Source of the DNA: Micromonospora sp. CPCC 205371
GTDB lineage: Bacteria; Actinomycetota; Actinomycetes; Mycobacteriales; Micromonosporaceae
Reading direction: 5' to 3'
DNA length: 64,000 nt
Assembly (NCBI RefSeq): GCF_026130045.1
Contig: NZ_JAIBNX010000005.1
Coordinates: 33,637-97,636, forward strand
Shown here: one piece after another, positions 40,198 to 49,600 of the stretch
Numbering within the stretch: position 1 is the stretch's first letter
Layout: every line of letters starts with the position of its first letter
The notes under the pieces: generated by a model
Seen by the model: the letters and a program-made list of their open reading frames with translations, nothing else
Database searches by the model: none
Told to the model about the DNA's origin: nothing
Program-made: the position numbers and the translations under genes

Positions 40198-43100
40198 CGA
40201 TGTCCTCCCGCACCCGTGGTGGCGAGCTCAGCGGTCAGCTCTTCGACCGTCCACTCTCTGGCCGTGCGTACATGCCAACCAAGATCCGCGTAGGCTCGGT
40301 CACGATCAGCTGTCTCCGGATCGTCGGGCGAGCCCGCGAGCACAATAGCGATGCGGTGCTCGGGCCAGGCCAGCTCGGCCGGCCACGCCTGATCGCCGAG
40401 CTCGTAGCCGACCACGGGTGGCGGGGCTCCGCGCCGCACCAGGCTGCGCACGAGCGTCTCCAATGCGGACTCCTCCCTGTCCATGTACTGCAGCACCAGC
40501 TGCCACGGCGAGTCGCTGGCCATCTCGGCCTGTTCCGCAAGCACCTGCTCAGGTCCGGCGCCGAGCCATGAAGCGGTCTCTTCGTCCAGCGGCAGCCGCA
40601 CCCCAACGAGGCCGGTGCCTTCAGCAACGGCCAGCACCACCGGGTCGAACAAGTCCACAGTAGAAAGTGATAGTTGCCCACCGTCACCGCCCGCGCCGTT
40701 CAGGAACTGGACGATGTTTCCCCACCTCAACCAGGCCATCCAGCGCTCACGGTGGCCGTCACCGGCCACCGCTGCCGGCGTGTCGTTGGCGGCCGTCAGC
40801 GCCGACCAGGCCCCGGGCGGTGTGCGGGCGGCGGCCCCCCTTGTCCCGGGGCCAGCTGCCCGGGCCCCCGCCCGGAACAGCGCGATCTTTCCGGGTATGG
40901 CAGCCGGCAGCGGCTCCCCGCGGACCAAGGCGAGAATGCGCTCACAGACGCCGCCCGAGTCGGTCGCCGTCTTCTCCTGAGCCTGCTTGAGCAGGCCGGC
41001 AAGGGTCGCCTCGGCGCGGCTTCGCCACCGCGTCGGGTCTGGGCTGGCAAGGAAGCTCATCAGCAGGTCGACGGGGTTGGTCCAGACGTACCGCTCGAGG
41101 TCCGTAGGGTCGGCACCGCTTGCGGTCTGCCGGTACACCTCCCGCGCGGCGCGCTGGGCCTCACCGCCATACGGCATCCACCGTCCGGCGTCTCCGCTGT
41201 CCCAGGTGTCGACGTCATCCCAGGAGAGGGCAAAGACGTGGTAACCGTGGGCGCGCAGCCTGGCGCGCTTCTCCGCATCATCAGCCAGCCGATTGTACTG
41301 CGCCGATGCGTGATACTTGAAACCATCCAGATAGACCGCCACATCCGGCGAAGACGCATCGAGCCTGGTGAAATGCACATCGGGCCGGGTGCCGCGGATG
41401 GTGTTTTGCAGTCTCATCTGCCAATGCGTCACGTCCCGGCCATTCGGGGCGACAAACCGCAGGTCCGCGACGCGGGCGCCGTTCTGGTCCGTGCGCTTCT
41501 CGATCCGCAGACCAGACTGGGGCAGGCCGGCGCGCGCCATCAGCTTGTTGAGGAAACGCATCTCCAGCTCGCTCTCCACCTGGTGGATGAGCGAGATCTC
41601 ATCAGTACGGGTGCCTTCCTGGACCTGCCAGCCATCCAGCAGTCGGTTGAGCATCGCGACCGCCTCGTCCCGGCTCATCAGCGGGAACTCCTCATCGCGG
41701 GCGTACCGGAGAAGGCAGCGATGGCACGCGGGTCGGCCCTCATGCTGGCAAACGCAGCTGGCGATCAGCTGACGCGCCTGTTGCAGGATGCCGCGGAACT
41801 CCTCCGGCCGCGCCAGCCGGTGCAGGTAGCCGGTGCCTTGCGGCTGGATGTCGTAGACGACGACGAAATGACGGGTGCCGCCGCTCTGGCCGTCAGGCAT
41901 GGTGGCGCTGACAATCCGCAGGTGTGCCGGGTCTCCGCCGTACTCGGCGGCTATGCCAAGCCGGATAGCGGCGGCGAACGACGTCACCCGTTCCTGGACC
42001 ACTGCCGTGACCGCGGGGATGAGGATGCGCAGTGACTCGGTCTGCAGCTCGTGCGCGAGGATGAGATCGACATGGTTGTCGACGCCCGCCGACCGGCGGT
42101 AAGGACACCACGGCCGATGGTGCTCCGCGCCGGGCAGCACCGCCGAGCCGGACGCCTGCGCGGCAAGCTGCAGACCGGTCGCGGCAACACCGTCCACTGT
42201 GGTGCCGCCGCACGATACGCAGGTGTGGAACGTGTTGATCCGCACCTCTTCGCCCGCGAACGGCTCCGGGGCGCGGTCAAACCGCGCAGCGCCGAGGTTG
42301 AAGTGCCGGATCATCGCTTGCCGGGTGTAGTCCACCCCGAAGGTGTCACGGCTGTGCCGCCATGACGACTCGACCCGGTCGGGATCCACGTCGACCGCGA
42401 CCGTGGTGGCGTAATAGCGGCGTTCCCGGTCGTCGCTATCGTCGCGGATACGGGCGTCGTCACGCTTATCCCGGGACAGCACCCGCGTAGGCCGAAGCAC
42501 GGTGAACAGCCGGCCGTGGTCGGCGATGCCCTTGTCGTGGCAGCGCGGGCACGGTGTCGTGTCTTCGCGCGCCAGGTGGGTGCGCACGTACCCACACTGG
42601 GCGCAGACCCGCCACATCTGGTACGCAGGCCGGTCGACCGGGCCAATGTCCAGGCCGGAAATTTCATGCTGGTAGCCACGCACGTAGTACGTGTTGCCTG
42701 GTGCGATCTCCACCAGCGCTTGGCGGGCCGGCCGCTCGTACTCACGCAGTTCACTGTGGAATCGGCGGCTGCCGTCCGGCGCCTGCTCCTCCCAGGTGAG
42801 GGTGGCTTCGAGTAGCGTACGCGTGTCGATCAGCGCGTAGTTGGGAAGCAGACCCAACTCGACGAGCGTCGCATGCGCGGCAGCAGAGCCGATCTCGCTG
42901 AGCCGCCGCCGCACCGCCCGCGCCTCCGAGCGCAGGACCCGCAACTCCCGGGCGTGGTCGGGGTCGGCCGCGACCAACGAACTGGCCGCCTGATCGATCG
43001 CCTTCAACCGGTGCCGCAGATCGGCCAGGCGACTCTCCCACGCCTCCTCGGCCTCCTTGACACGGGCGACGATGCCGGTGTCGGCGAACTCCCGCAGCTG

Positions 43101-46100
43101 CGCGGCAGCGGCCGGGGTCATCTTCTCGCCAAACAGGGCGAGGAACTGCTCCACGAGACGGGAGCCGTCCCGCTGCCCGGCCTGGGCGAGGCTGGCCAGC
43201 CAACCGCTCGATCCGAATAGGACGCTCGCCCGGCGTGGTAGCGGCAGCACACCGGACAGGCGGTCGCGCGCGGCGAGGTCGATCAGATGCGCGAGGTACT
43301 GCCGGCGCAAGATCTCCACGGCAGACAGGAAGCAGCCGGGCGGGACGATCTGTCCGGCGATCATGTCTCGCGGCTCGGTGAGGTAGTACCGCTCCCGCTC
43401 GGAGCGGCCGACCAGCGTGAGCACGAACGCGTTGCCGCTGCGCCGGCCGGCGCGGCCGGCGCGCTGGACGTAGTTCGCCGGGCCGTTCGGCAGCGACGCC
43501 AGCACGATCGCGGACAGCGCGCCGATGTCGATGCCCATCTCCAGGGTTGGCGTACAGGACAGGACGTTCGGGTCGGTGTATCGGGCACCATCGCGGAACT
43601 GCCGCTCGACGGTCTCCCGCTGCGCCCGGGTCAGCATGCCGGTGTGCTCGCCGGTCACGACCCGAAACACGCCAGCGTCCAGGTAGAGCCGGCGGTAGTA
43701 GTCGGTCGCCGCGGTGTCGTCCAGCGCCGCCCGCAACAGCCCGGTGCATCGGTACTGTCGACAAGGCTGCCCGATCCAGTCACTGACCCGGTCCGGGTGC
43801 TCGGTCTGCTGCCAATGGCACGTGTCGCACCCCACCCCGGCCGCCACCGCCGCCCCGTCATCCAGCAGCGTTACGTTCAGGTGGCCGGGGAGCAACCCGT
43901 ACACCCGGTTGCCGTCCTCGGTGTCGCTGGCCGCGACGATCCCGGCGGCGGCTAGCGCGGGCAGCAGCCGCGAAAGATAGGCGGACGCCTGCTGCTGGTC
44001 CAGGCCCAGGCTGCGACTGGCCCAGTCCTGGTACCAGTTTCCGCGCGCTGTGATCGCGTCGAACTCGGACCTCGTCTTGGGTGTGGTCATCAGAAAAGCC
44101 GGGGCCGAAAGGCCACGTGGGAACGCCGGCATCCCGGCCGGCCGGCCACCCCACACCTGCCAGCGCATGCCGCCGCGCCGCAGGTAGGGCCGAAGCCACT
44201 CGTGGTAGATCGCGCCCCGGGTACGCAGGCGCTCCAACAGTCCACGTAGGAAAGCCAGATAGCGGGCGGCGTCTGGCAGTGCATCGCCCACCTCGCCAGC
44301 GCCGGTCAGGTGTACGTCGCGGCACAGCGCCGCCGCCTGCGTCGGATCGTCGAGCACCACCTCCACCGCTACCGTCCGGGTCAGCTCCAACGTCCGGCCC
44401 TGCCGGGCACGCAGCCCGGCCTCCATCACAGCCGCAAACGCCAGCCTCTCGGCGATCAACGTCCACGTCTCCCGCGTACCAGCGTCCTCGCCGGCGAGCA
44501 GACTGTCGACGCCTGGCTGGTCATGCAGGTCCGGCGGGACCACAGTGGACAAGATCTCCAGTCGCACCGCGGCGCCGATCATGTCCACGATCAACTGGTC
44601 GAGCCCCACCGGCTCGCCCGGCTGCAACTGGCTGGCCAGCAGCGAGCGCAGTGAGAACGCGTACGACCGGTTGGCCACGAACCCCGCACGATGCGCGGCG
44701 TCCTGCACGGAGTCGTTGAACAGCAACGTCTTGCGCTCAGCCGGCGCGAGCTCACCGCCTGTAAAGAGCTGCGTGATCGACACTGACGCGAGTGTGGCCA
44801 GCCCAGCACCCATGAACCGGATGCCGTGGTCCATCTCGCACGACGGGCAGCGGTCCTTGTCCGCCGCGTCGATGCCGCCCAGGTCTCCGAGCACGACGAT
44901 CGCCTCGTCGGTCCGCCTCCGGTCGCGGGCCGGGTCGAACGGGCGCACACGGCGGCCGTATTCGAGCACCAGCAGGCCCCGGTCCCGGTCCCGGACCTCG
45001 TCATCGCTGGCGGCGATGAACGCCCGGATTCGCCGCTTGTCTCGGCCCACGCTGGCCCGATAGATCTTGTCCGGATCGGTGTCCAGCTCCTGCGGGTCCT
45101 TCTCCGGCGACAGCGCCATCCAGCCCGACCGTCCACAGTGGCGGCAATAGATGGCGGGCAGCCGCTGGTGCCGCGCGTCCGCCACGACGGCGTCAATCTC
45201 GGGAGCGAACGGATCCAGGTCGCGCGGCGGCTCGCCGTACCATCCAAACGTGGTCTCGTGGCCGACACCGCGCAGCAGCCGCGTCACCGCACGCACCCAC
45301 AAGTGGGTCTCGATGTTCAGCAGTGGTCGCCCCAACACGTCCGGGTGCCGGGCCAGCGACAGCAGGCTGACAAACCGTGCCAGCGCCTTCGCCGTAATCT
45401 CGGGTCGGGTCTTCATCGCGCTGCCCCAGCCAGTGGCGTTCTTGCGCGGCAAGATGTCGATGACCTCGCCGAACGTGCGCGGCTGCGGCCCCAGTGAGTC
45501 AAGCACCGCCTTCGTCAGCGGATGCCGGCGCAACAGGCCACCGAGCCGCACCGGGTCGTCGGTGCAGTCCTCGCCGAGCAGCAACTCAGCCGCCCTAGGC
45601 ACCGGATCGCCGTCGCGGTCGTCGACCGCGGCAAGCGCCTCCGGATCGGGCAAGGGCAGGCTGAAGTCCTGCTCGGCGATAAACTCGGCTGCATCGTACC
45701 TGTCCTCGCCGACCAGCGAATCCTCGTCGAAGGCGACGCCAAAGACCTGCTCGGCAGTCTCACGAATCGCGGTGTGCCCGTCTTTGCCACCGCCCTCCCC
45801 CAACGTGGCGGACGTGGCGACCGGACACATCGTCCCAAGCGGACGGTCCGATCGGGACAACCCCAGCGCAGCGGCGAGCCGTCGCAGCAGCATCGCCACA
45901 TCCGTGCCCTGCGCGCCGTCATAGGTGTGGAACTCGTCCAGCACCACGTACGCCGGGTCCGCGCCCTCCCATAGCGGCAGGTCGTCGGCGCGCTGGAGCA
46001 GCAGGTCGAGCATCTTGTAGTTGGTGATAAGGATGTCCGGCGGGTTGCGGCGCATCTCCGATCGCTTCGTCATCACATGCGCGTACTCGATCGCGGCCAC

Positions 46101-46607
46101 GTCGCCGATGTAGAGGCCCGCGGTCACCTGACTGAGCGCTGGGTCAGACAACAGCTCATTGATCCGCTGCGTCTGGTCAGTGGCGAGAGCGTTCATCGGG
46201 TACAGCAGAACGGCCTTGACGCCTGTGTTGCCCTGCCGCTTGGCACGACGGCAGTGGTCAAGCACCGGGATGAGAAACGACTCCGTCTTGCCAGAGCCTG
46301 TGCCGGTGGTGATCAAGGTGGGCTGAGCCGGCGTGCGCAGTGTGGACAGTCGCGCGAACGCCTTGGCCTGGTGGAGATAGGGCGCGAAGTCGGGCGGCGT
46401 CCACTCCAGGTGTGCGCGCCAGTCGCCGTCCGCCGGGCGGAAGGGAGTGCGAATCCGCAGGTACGGCCCGCGGAAGATACCCTGCTCGGGGTGGGTGAGG
46501 AAGCGTTCCAGGCCATCGCGTACAGCCGACTCGGTCAGACCGAAGGTGGTGGTCAGGTACTGGGTGAGGTTCTTCCGCAGCGTGTCGGCGGCGATGGTGG
46601 GCCTCAT
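40194..46607 (-). CDS. Giant DEAD-box helicase with DUF1998 and a C-terminal nuclease-like domain (DruE-like)
   Basis: The 2137-residue protein has Walker A LITTGTGSGKTESFLIPVLD (about 98-117), DEFH in VVLDEFHTYDGAQGTD (about 221-236), SATLG, and helicase-C motifs LEMGIDIGALSAIVLASLP and YVQRAGRAGRRSG near 1050. Zinc-type Cys sets occur at CAQCGYVRTH...CPRCH and, within DUF1998, at CVCQHEGRPACHRCLLRY near 1626. Around 1735-1790 a PD-(D/E)xK/Vsr-like domain appears: RPDVHFTRLDASSPDVAVYL, DGFKYHA, and KRARLRAHGYHVFALSWDDV. Size and DUF1998 match Druantia DruE and MrfA-type helicases. It overlaps both neighbours by ATGA. Likely role: translocation on invading DNA with cleavage; this is inferred. 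Confidence 0.88.
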   Translation of the reverse strand: MRPTIAADTLRKNLTQYLTTTFGLTESAVRDGLERFLTHPEQGIFRGPYLRIRTPFRPADGDWRAHLEWTPPDFAPYLHQAKAFARLSTLRTPAQPTLITTGTGSGKTESFLIPVLDHCRRAKRQGNTGVKAVLLYPMNALATDQTQRINELLSDPALSQVTAGLYIGDVAAIEYAHVMTKRSEMRRNPPDILITNYKMLDLLLQRADDLPLWEGADPAYVVLDEFHTYDGAQGTDVAMLLRRLAAALGLSRSDRPLGTMCPVATSATLGEGGGKDGHTAIRETAEQVFGVAFDEDSLVGEDRYDAAEFIAEQDFSLPLPDPEALAAVDDRDGDPVPRAAELLLGEDCTDDPVRLGGLLRRHPLTKAVLDSLGPQPRTFGEVIDILPRKNATGWGSAMKTRPEITAKALARFVSLLSLARHPDVLGRPLLNIETHLWVRAVTRLLRGVGHETTFGWYGEPPRDLDPFAPEIDAVVADARHQRLPAIYCRHCGRSGWMALSPEKDPQELDTDPDKIYRASVGRDKRRIRAFIAASDDEVRDRDRGLLVLEYGRRVRPFDPARDRRRTDEAIVVLGDLGGIDAADKDRCPSCEMDHGIRFMGAGLATLASVSITQLFTGGELAPAERKTLLFNDSVQDAAHRAGFVANRSYAFSLRSLLASQLQPGEPVGLDQLIVDMIGAAVRLEILSTVVPPDLHDQPGVDSLLAGEDAGTRETWTLIAERLAFAAVMEAGLRARQGRTLELTRTVAVEVVLDDPTQAAALCRDVHLTGAGEVGDALPDAARYLAFLRGLLERLRTRGAIYHEWLRPYLRRGGMRWQVWGGRPAGMPAFPRGLSAPAFLMTTPKTRSEFDAITARGNWYQDWASRSLGLDQQQASAYLSRLLPALAAAGIVAASDTEDGNRVYGLLPGHLNVTLLDDGAAVAAGVGCDTCHWQQTEHPDRVSDWIGQPCRQYRCTGLLRAALDDTAATDYYRRLYLDAGVFRVVTGEHTGMLTRAQRETVERQFRDGARYTDPNVLSCTPTLEMGIDIGALSAIVLASLPNGPANYVQRAGRAGRRSGNAFVLTLVGRSERERYYLTEPRDMIAGQIVPPGCFLSAVEILRRQYLAHLIDLAARDRLSGVLPLPRRASVLFGSSGWLASLAQAGQRDGSRLVEQFLALFGEKMTPAAAAQLREFADTGIVARVKEAEEAWESRLADLRHRLKAIDQAASSLVAADPDHARELRVLRSEARAVRRRLSEIGSAAAHATLVELGLLPNYALIDTRTLLEATLTWEEQAPDGSRRFHSELREYERPARQALVEIAPGNTYYVRGYQHEISGLDIGPVDRPAYQMWRVCAQCGYVRTHLAREDTTPCPRCHDKGIADHGRLFTVLRPTRVLSRDKRDDARIRDDSDDRERRYYATTVAVDVDPDRVESSWRHSRDTFGVDYTRQAMIRHFNLGAARFDRAPEPFAGEEVRINTFHTCVSCGGTTVDGVAATGLQLAAQASGSAVLPGAEHHRPWCPYRRSAGVDNHVDLILAHELQTESLRILIPAVTAVVQERVTSFAAAIRLGIAAEYGGDPAHLRIVSATMPDGQSGGTRHFVVVYDIQPQGTGYLHRLARPEEFRGILQQARQLIASCVCQHEGRPACHRCLLRYARDEEFPLMSRDEAVAMLNRLLDGWQVQEGTRTDEISLIHQVESELEMRFLNKLMARAGLPQSGLRIEKRTDQNGARVADLRFVAPNGRDVTHWQMRLQNTIRGTRPDVHFTRLDASSPDVAVYLDGFKYHASAQYNRLADDAEKRARLRAHGYHVFALSWDDVDTWDSGDAGRWMPYGGEAQRAAREVYRQTASGADPTDLERYVWTNPVDLLMSFLASPDPTRWRSRAEATLAGLLKQAQEKTATDSGGVCERILALVRGEPLPAAIPGKIALFRAGARAAGPGTRGAAARTPPGAWSALTAANDTPAAVAGDGHRERWMAWLRWGNIVQFLNGAGGDGGQLSLSTVDLFDPVVLAVAEGTGLVGVRLPLDEETASWLGAGPEQVLAEQAEMASDSPWQLVLQYMDREESALETLVRSLVRRGAPPPVVGYELGDQAWPAELAWPEHRIAIVLAGSPDDPETADRDRAYADLGWHVRTAREWTVEELTAELATTGAGGHR

Positions 46608-49600
46608 GAGGGTTGCCAGCCCGCGTCGATGGCGTCTTGCAGGCGCTTGCTGAAGACGGCGTGCGCCTGACGGTACTCGTTCTCCCGGTCCGCCTTGTAG
46701 AACGGCGGCGTGTACCCGTCGGGCGGTGGATTCCCCTTGGGATCATGCAAATGCGCCATCAACTGCTGGTAAGTTTCCTTGGTCTGCTTCCACCCAAATG
46801 CGCTGCGATGCTCGGCGATCTTTTCTCCGCGAGCGTCGAACCAGGTCAGTGCCTCGTATCGAACCAACTGCGGAAAACGGCTTTTGTACAGCGCAGTGAG
46901 CTGGCTCGCATCGATTCCGAGCCACACCGACACCAGCGCGTCCAGCTCAACGAGCGCCGCACGGCGCGCCCGCTCGTCGCGGAGTGGCGTGCTCATTCCC
47001 CATGCCCCCCGTAACTGGCCAGAACCTGAACGGTTCAGAGCGTTGAGCCCGTCCCACTCGCAAGCCCACGACTCGCCTATCCAACTAGGCTCGAACAGCC
47101 GATACCAGAGGTCTGCATAGACTTCCGTCAGGCAATTGAGCCGTAGAATGCGAAGCAGTGCTGGCACGGCAAGTGGGTGATTCCCCGAGCCAGCCGGCAT
47201 CATCCTAGCCTCGGCCTTCTTGAAGTTACTCAGGCCTGTTATACGCAGAAAGTAGTCCAGCGGGAGGGCTGCCCAGAAGGCAGCGGCGAGAACCGTATCG
47301 ACTTCTCGCCGCATCGCCAACGAATGGACGCCGTCAATATGCATCGTTCCTGGCGGGATGATCGCGGCGAACAGTGACCTCTCCGTGTTGTACGGGACCA
47401 TAGTACGCCAGGCAAGTCGGTAGGATTCGGTATAAGGTCGCCCATCCCACAGGTCCTGCGCAGCCGTAAACCGTTCTGGTGTACACGCACGCACGTAATC
47501 GGTGGCGGGCACTCCGTCGGCGGCGAGCGCCGTAATGTCGATGAGCGGATCATAGGTTCCTGTGTTTGGAGGCTGTTTTGCAAACGGCGTGGCGACGCCG
47601 ATTTGCGGCCCGCGCAGGATGACGCCATCCCACCGCGATGGCCGGTCTAGCGCCCGGCGTATGACCCCGTCCTTGACGCTCTTGCCCTCGTTAAAGCCAG
47701 AGCTGATTCGCGGACCGAGCATTCCCAGCCGCCTGGGAACCGTAGTGAGAGCCGCGATCGCACCTTCCTCGACCACGCTAACTGGGAACAATAGCGGCGT
47801 CCGTTCCATGGGCTCGTCGACCTCGGTTCGCAAGCGCTGCCAGGTGGCCAGCCGTGCTCGGTCAACCTTGACCGCTCTCGACGAATGTGGGCGTAGGTCC
47901 CACGCCCCGTTATGCTTGATCGACGGCGCCTCGCCGGACCCATCGTGCGTAAGCGATTCCACCACAACCGTCGGATCGAAGAGCCAACTGAGGTGGAGGA
48001 ACGAGATCTCCTGTGAGCGGCCATAGATGTTCACGGAGTACTGGCGGTTCCAGTCAATATCTGGGAACAGCAGACGCCGATTCTGGAAATGCGCGTGAAG
48101 GCGGAGGTGGTGGTAGGCAGCTGCTCGCAACGGACCCTCACGGCCGCCGCTAAAATGACTGTCTGGGTGGATCAGACCGGCCGTGCCGGTCTCGGCGAGG
48201 TGATCCCACACTCGACACATGAACGCCCGGTACAGATCCAACTGAGTGCCCGCGAGCAGCGGATATGCTACGGCACCGCCGAGACTGGCACCCAGTCCCG
48301 CATTCGCAGCCAACTCGCCAAGCACGTAAGCGCGTGGCCACGGCTCCGTCATCAGCGCCGCTTGCCGCTTCTGCCGGATGCCGACCGACGTCTCGGCCGC
48401 CAGCTGGAACCACGGGTCGCACTCCGCAAGTACAACGTCCTCTTTCCAGTCGGGCCGTACCCAAGGTGGGTTTCCTACTTGGAGGTCGAAGCCGCCCTTG
48501 GAAAACGCCTGCGCGAACGTCAGCTCCCAATGGAAGAAACCCTGCTGTTCGGCGACGCCCTCAGCTGCTTGGAGCCAGGGGAAGCGGTCCGCGAGTCGGT
48601 AGGCCGCGTCCATGCCCATCAGGCCGGGCAGGACGTCCTCGTAGTCCTCCAGTTCGGACAGTGATGAGAAGTCGCTGATCAGGGACCCGGCGGGGATGTC
48701 TGAGCGGCCGATCAGTGCCTCGGCGAAGGCGAGCCAATCGTCCAGGTCCGCCAGCGGCACCTGCTTCCGAAGCTGCTCGGCCACCGTGTACTGGCGCGTG
48801 CCGGTCGGCTTGGTGGGGAGCTTGAGTTGCTGCGGAGCCACCTCCCCGAAGAGATCCTGCAACTCGAAGCTCACCGGCTCGTCGTACACGGGCATGTCTT
48901 TGACGTGGGTGACCTCGACGGGCCCGGCGGGGTACACGGGGTCTGAGCCATCGAGCAGGCCGACCTTGTCCAGCGGCCAGAACCACAGCGCGCACCACAC
49001 ATCCATCAGCGTCTTGAGCCGCCAGTACGGCGTGCCGGGCGTGGTGAGGTCGGCGAGGATCTTCTCGCGCGGCACCGCCTGCCTTACCGGCGGCAGGTCG
49101 TCGGCGCCCCAGACCTTGATGTCGCGTCGAATCTCATCTTCGGATATCTCCAGCCGCTGGCGCACGAGCTGCCACAGGTACTCGACGCGTCCGGCGAGGG
49201 CCTGGAGTCGGGCCACCTGGGACGGCTCCTTGCGCTTGCCCTTGGCCGATGGTGGCTTCCGGATCGCGCTGCGCCACTTCTTTAGCCGCTCGGTTTCGGT
49301 GGGCGCGAGTTCGCGGGCCTCCTTCTCCCCCGCGACCGCACCCCAGCCGTCTGCTGGCAGGAGGAAGTGGTGGATGGTGCCGGGCTCGATCTCGCCGTCG
49401 CGGAACGGCTTGTCCTCGGGGGCGGTGGTGAGCCAGGACTTGTCGGCGAGTTGCTCGGGCTTGTAGAGGCGCCGGGCGCCGCCGATGAGCGAGTTTCCGC
49501 GTCGCAGGTGTAGACCGAACCACGGTGCTTGCAGGCCGGGGTGCATGACGTTGAGCCACAGCGACACCTCGGCCAGTTCGACGGCGGTGCGGTTGAGGTC

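Noticed and set aside
40674-43955. Several long frames opposite or inside the giant DUF1998 helicase gene
   Set aside because: The helicase frame contains all the conserved motifs; the others are out of frame with no recognisable domain.
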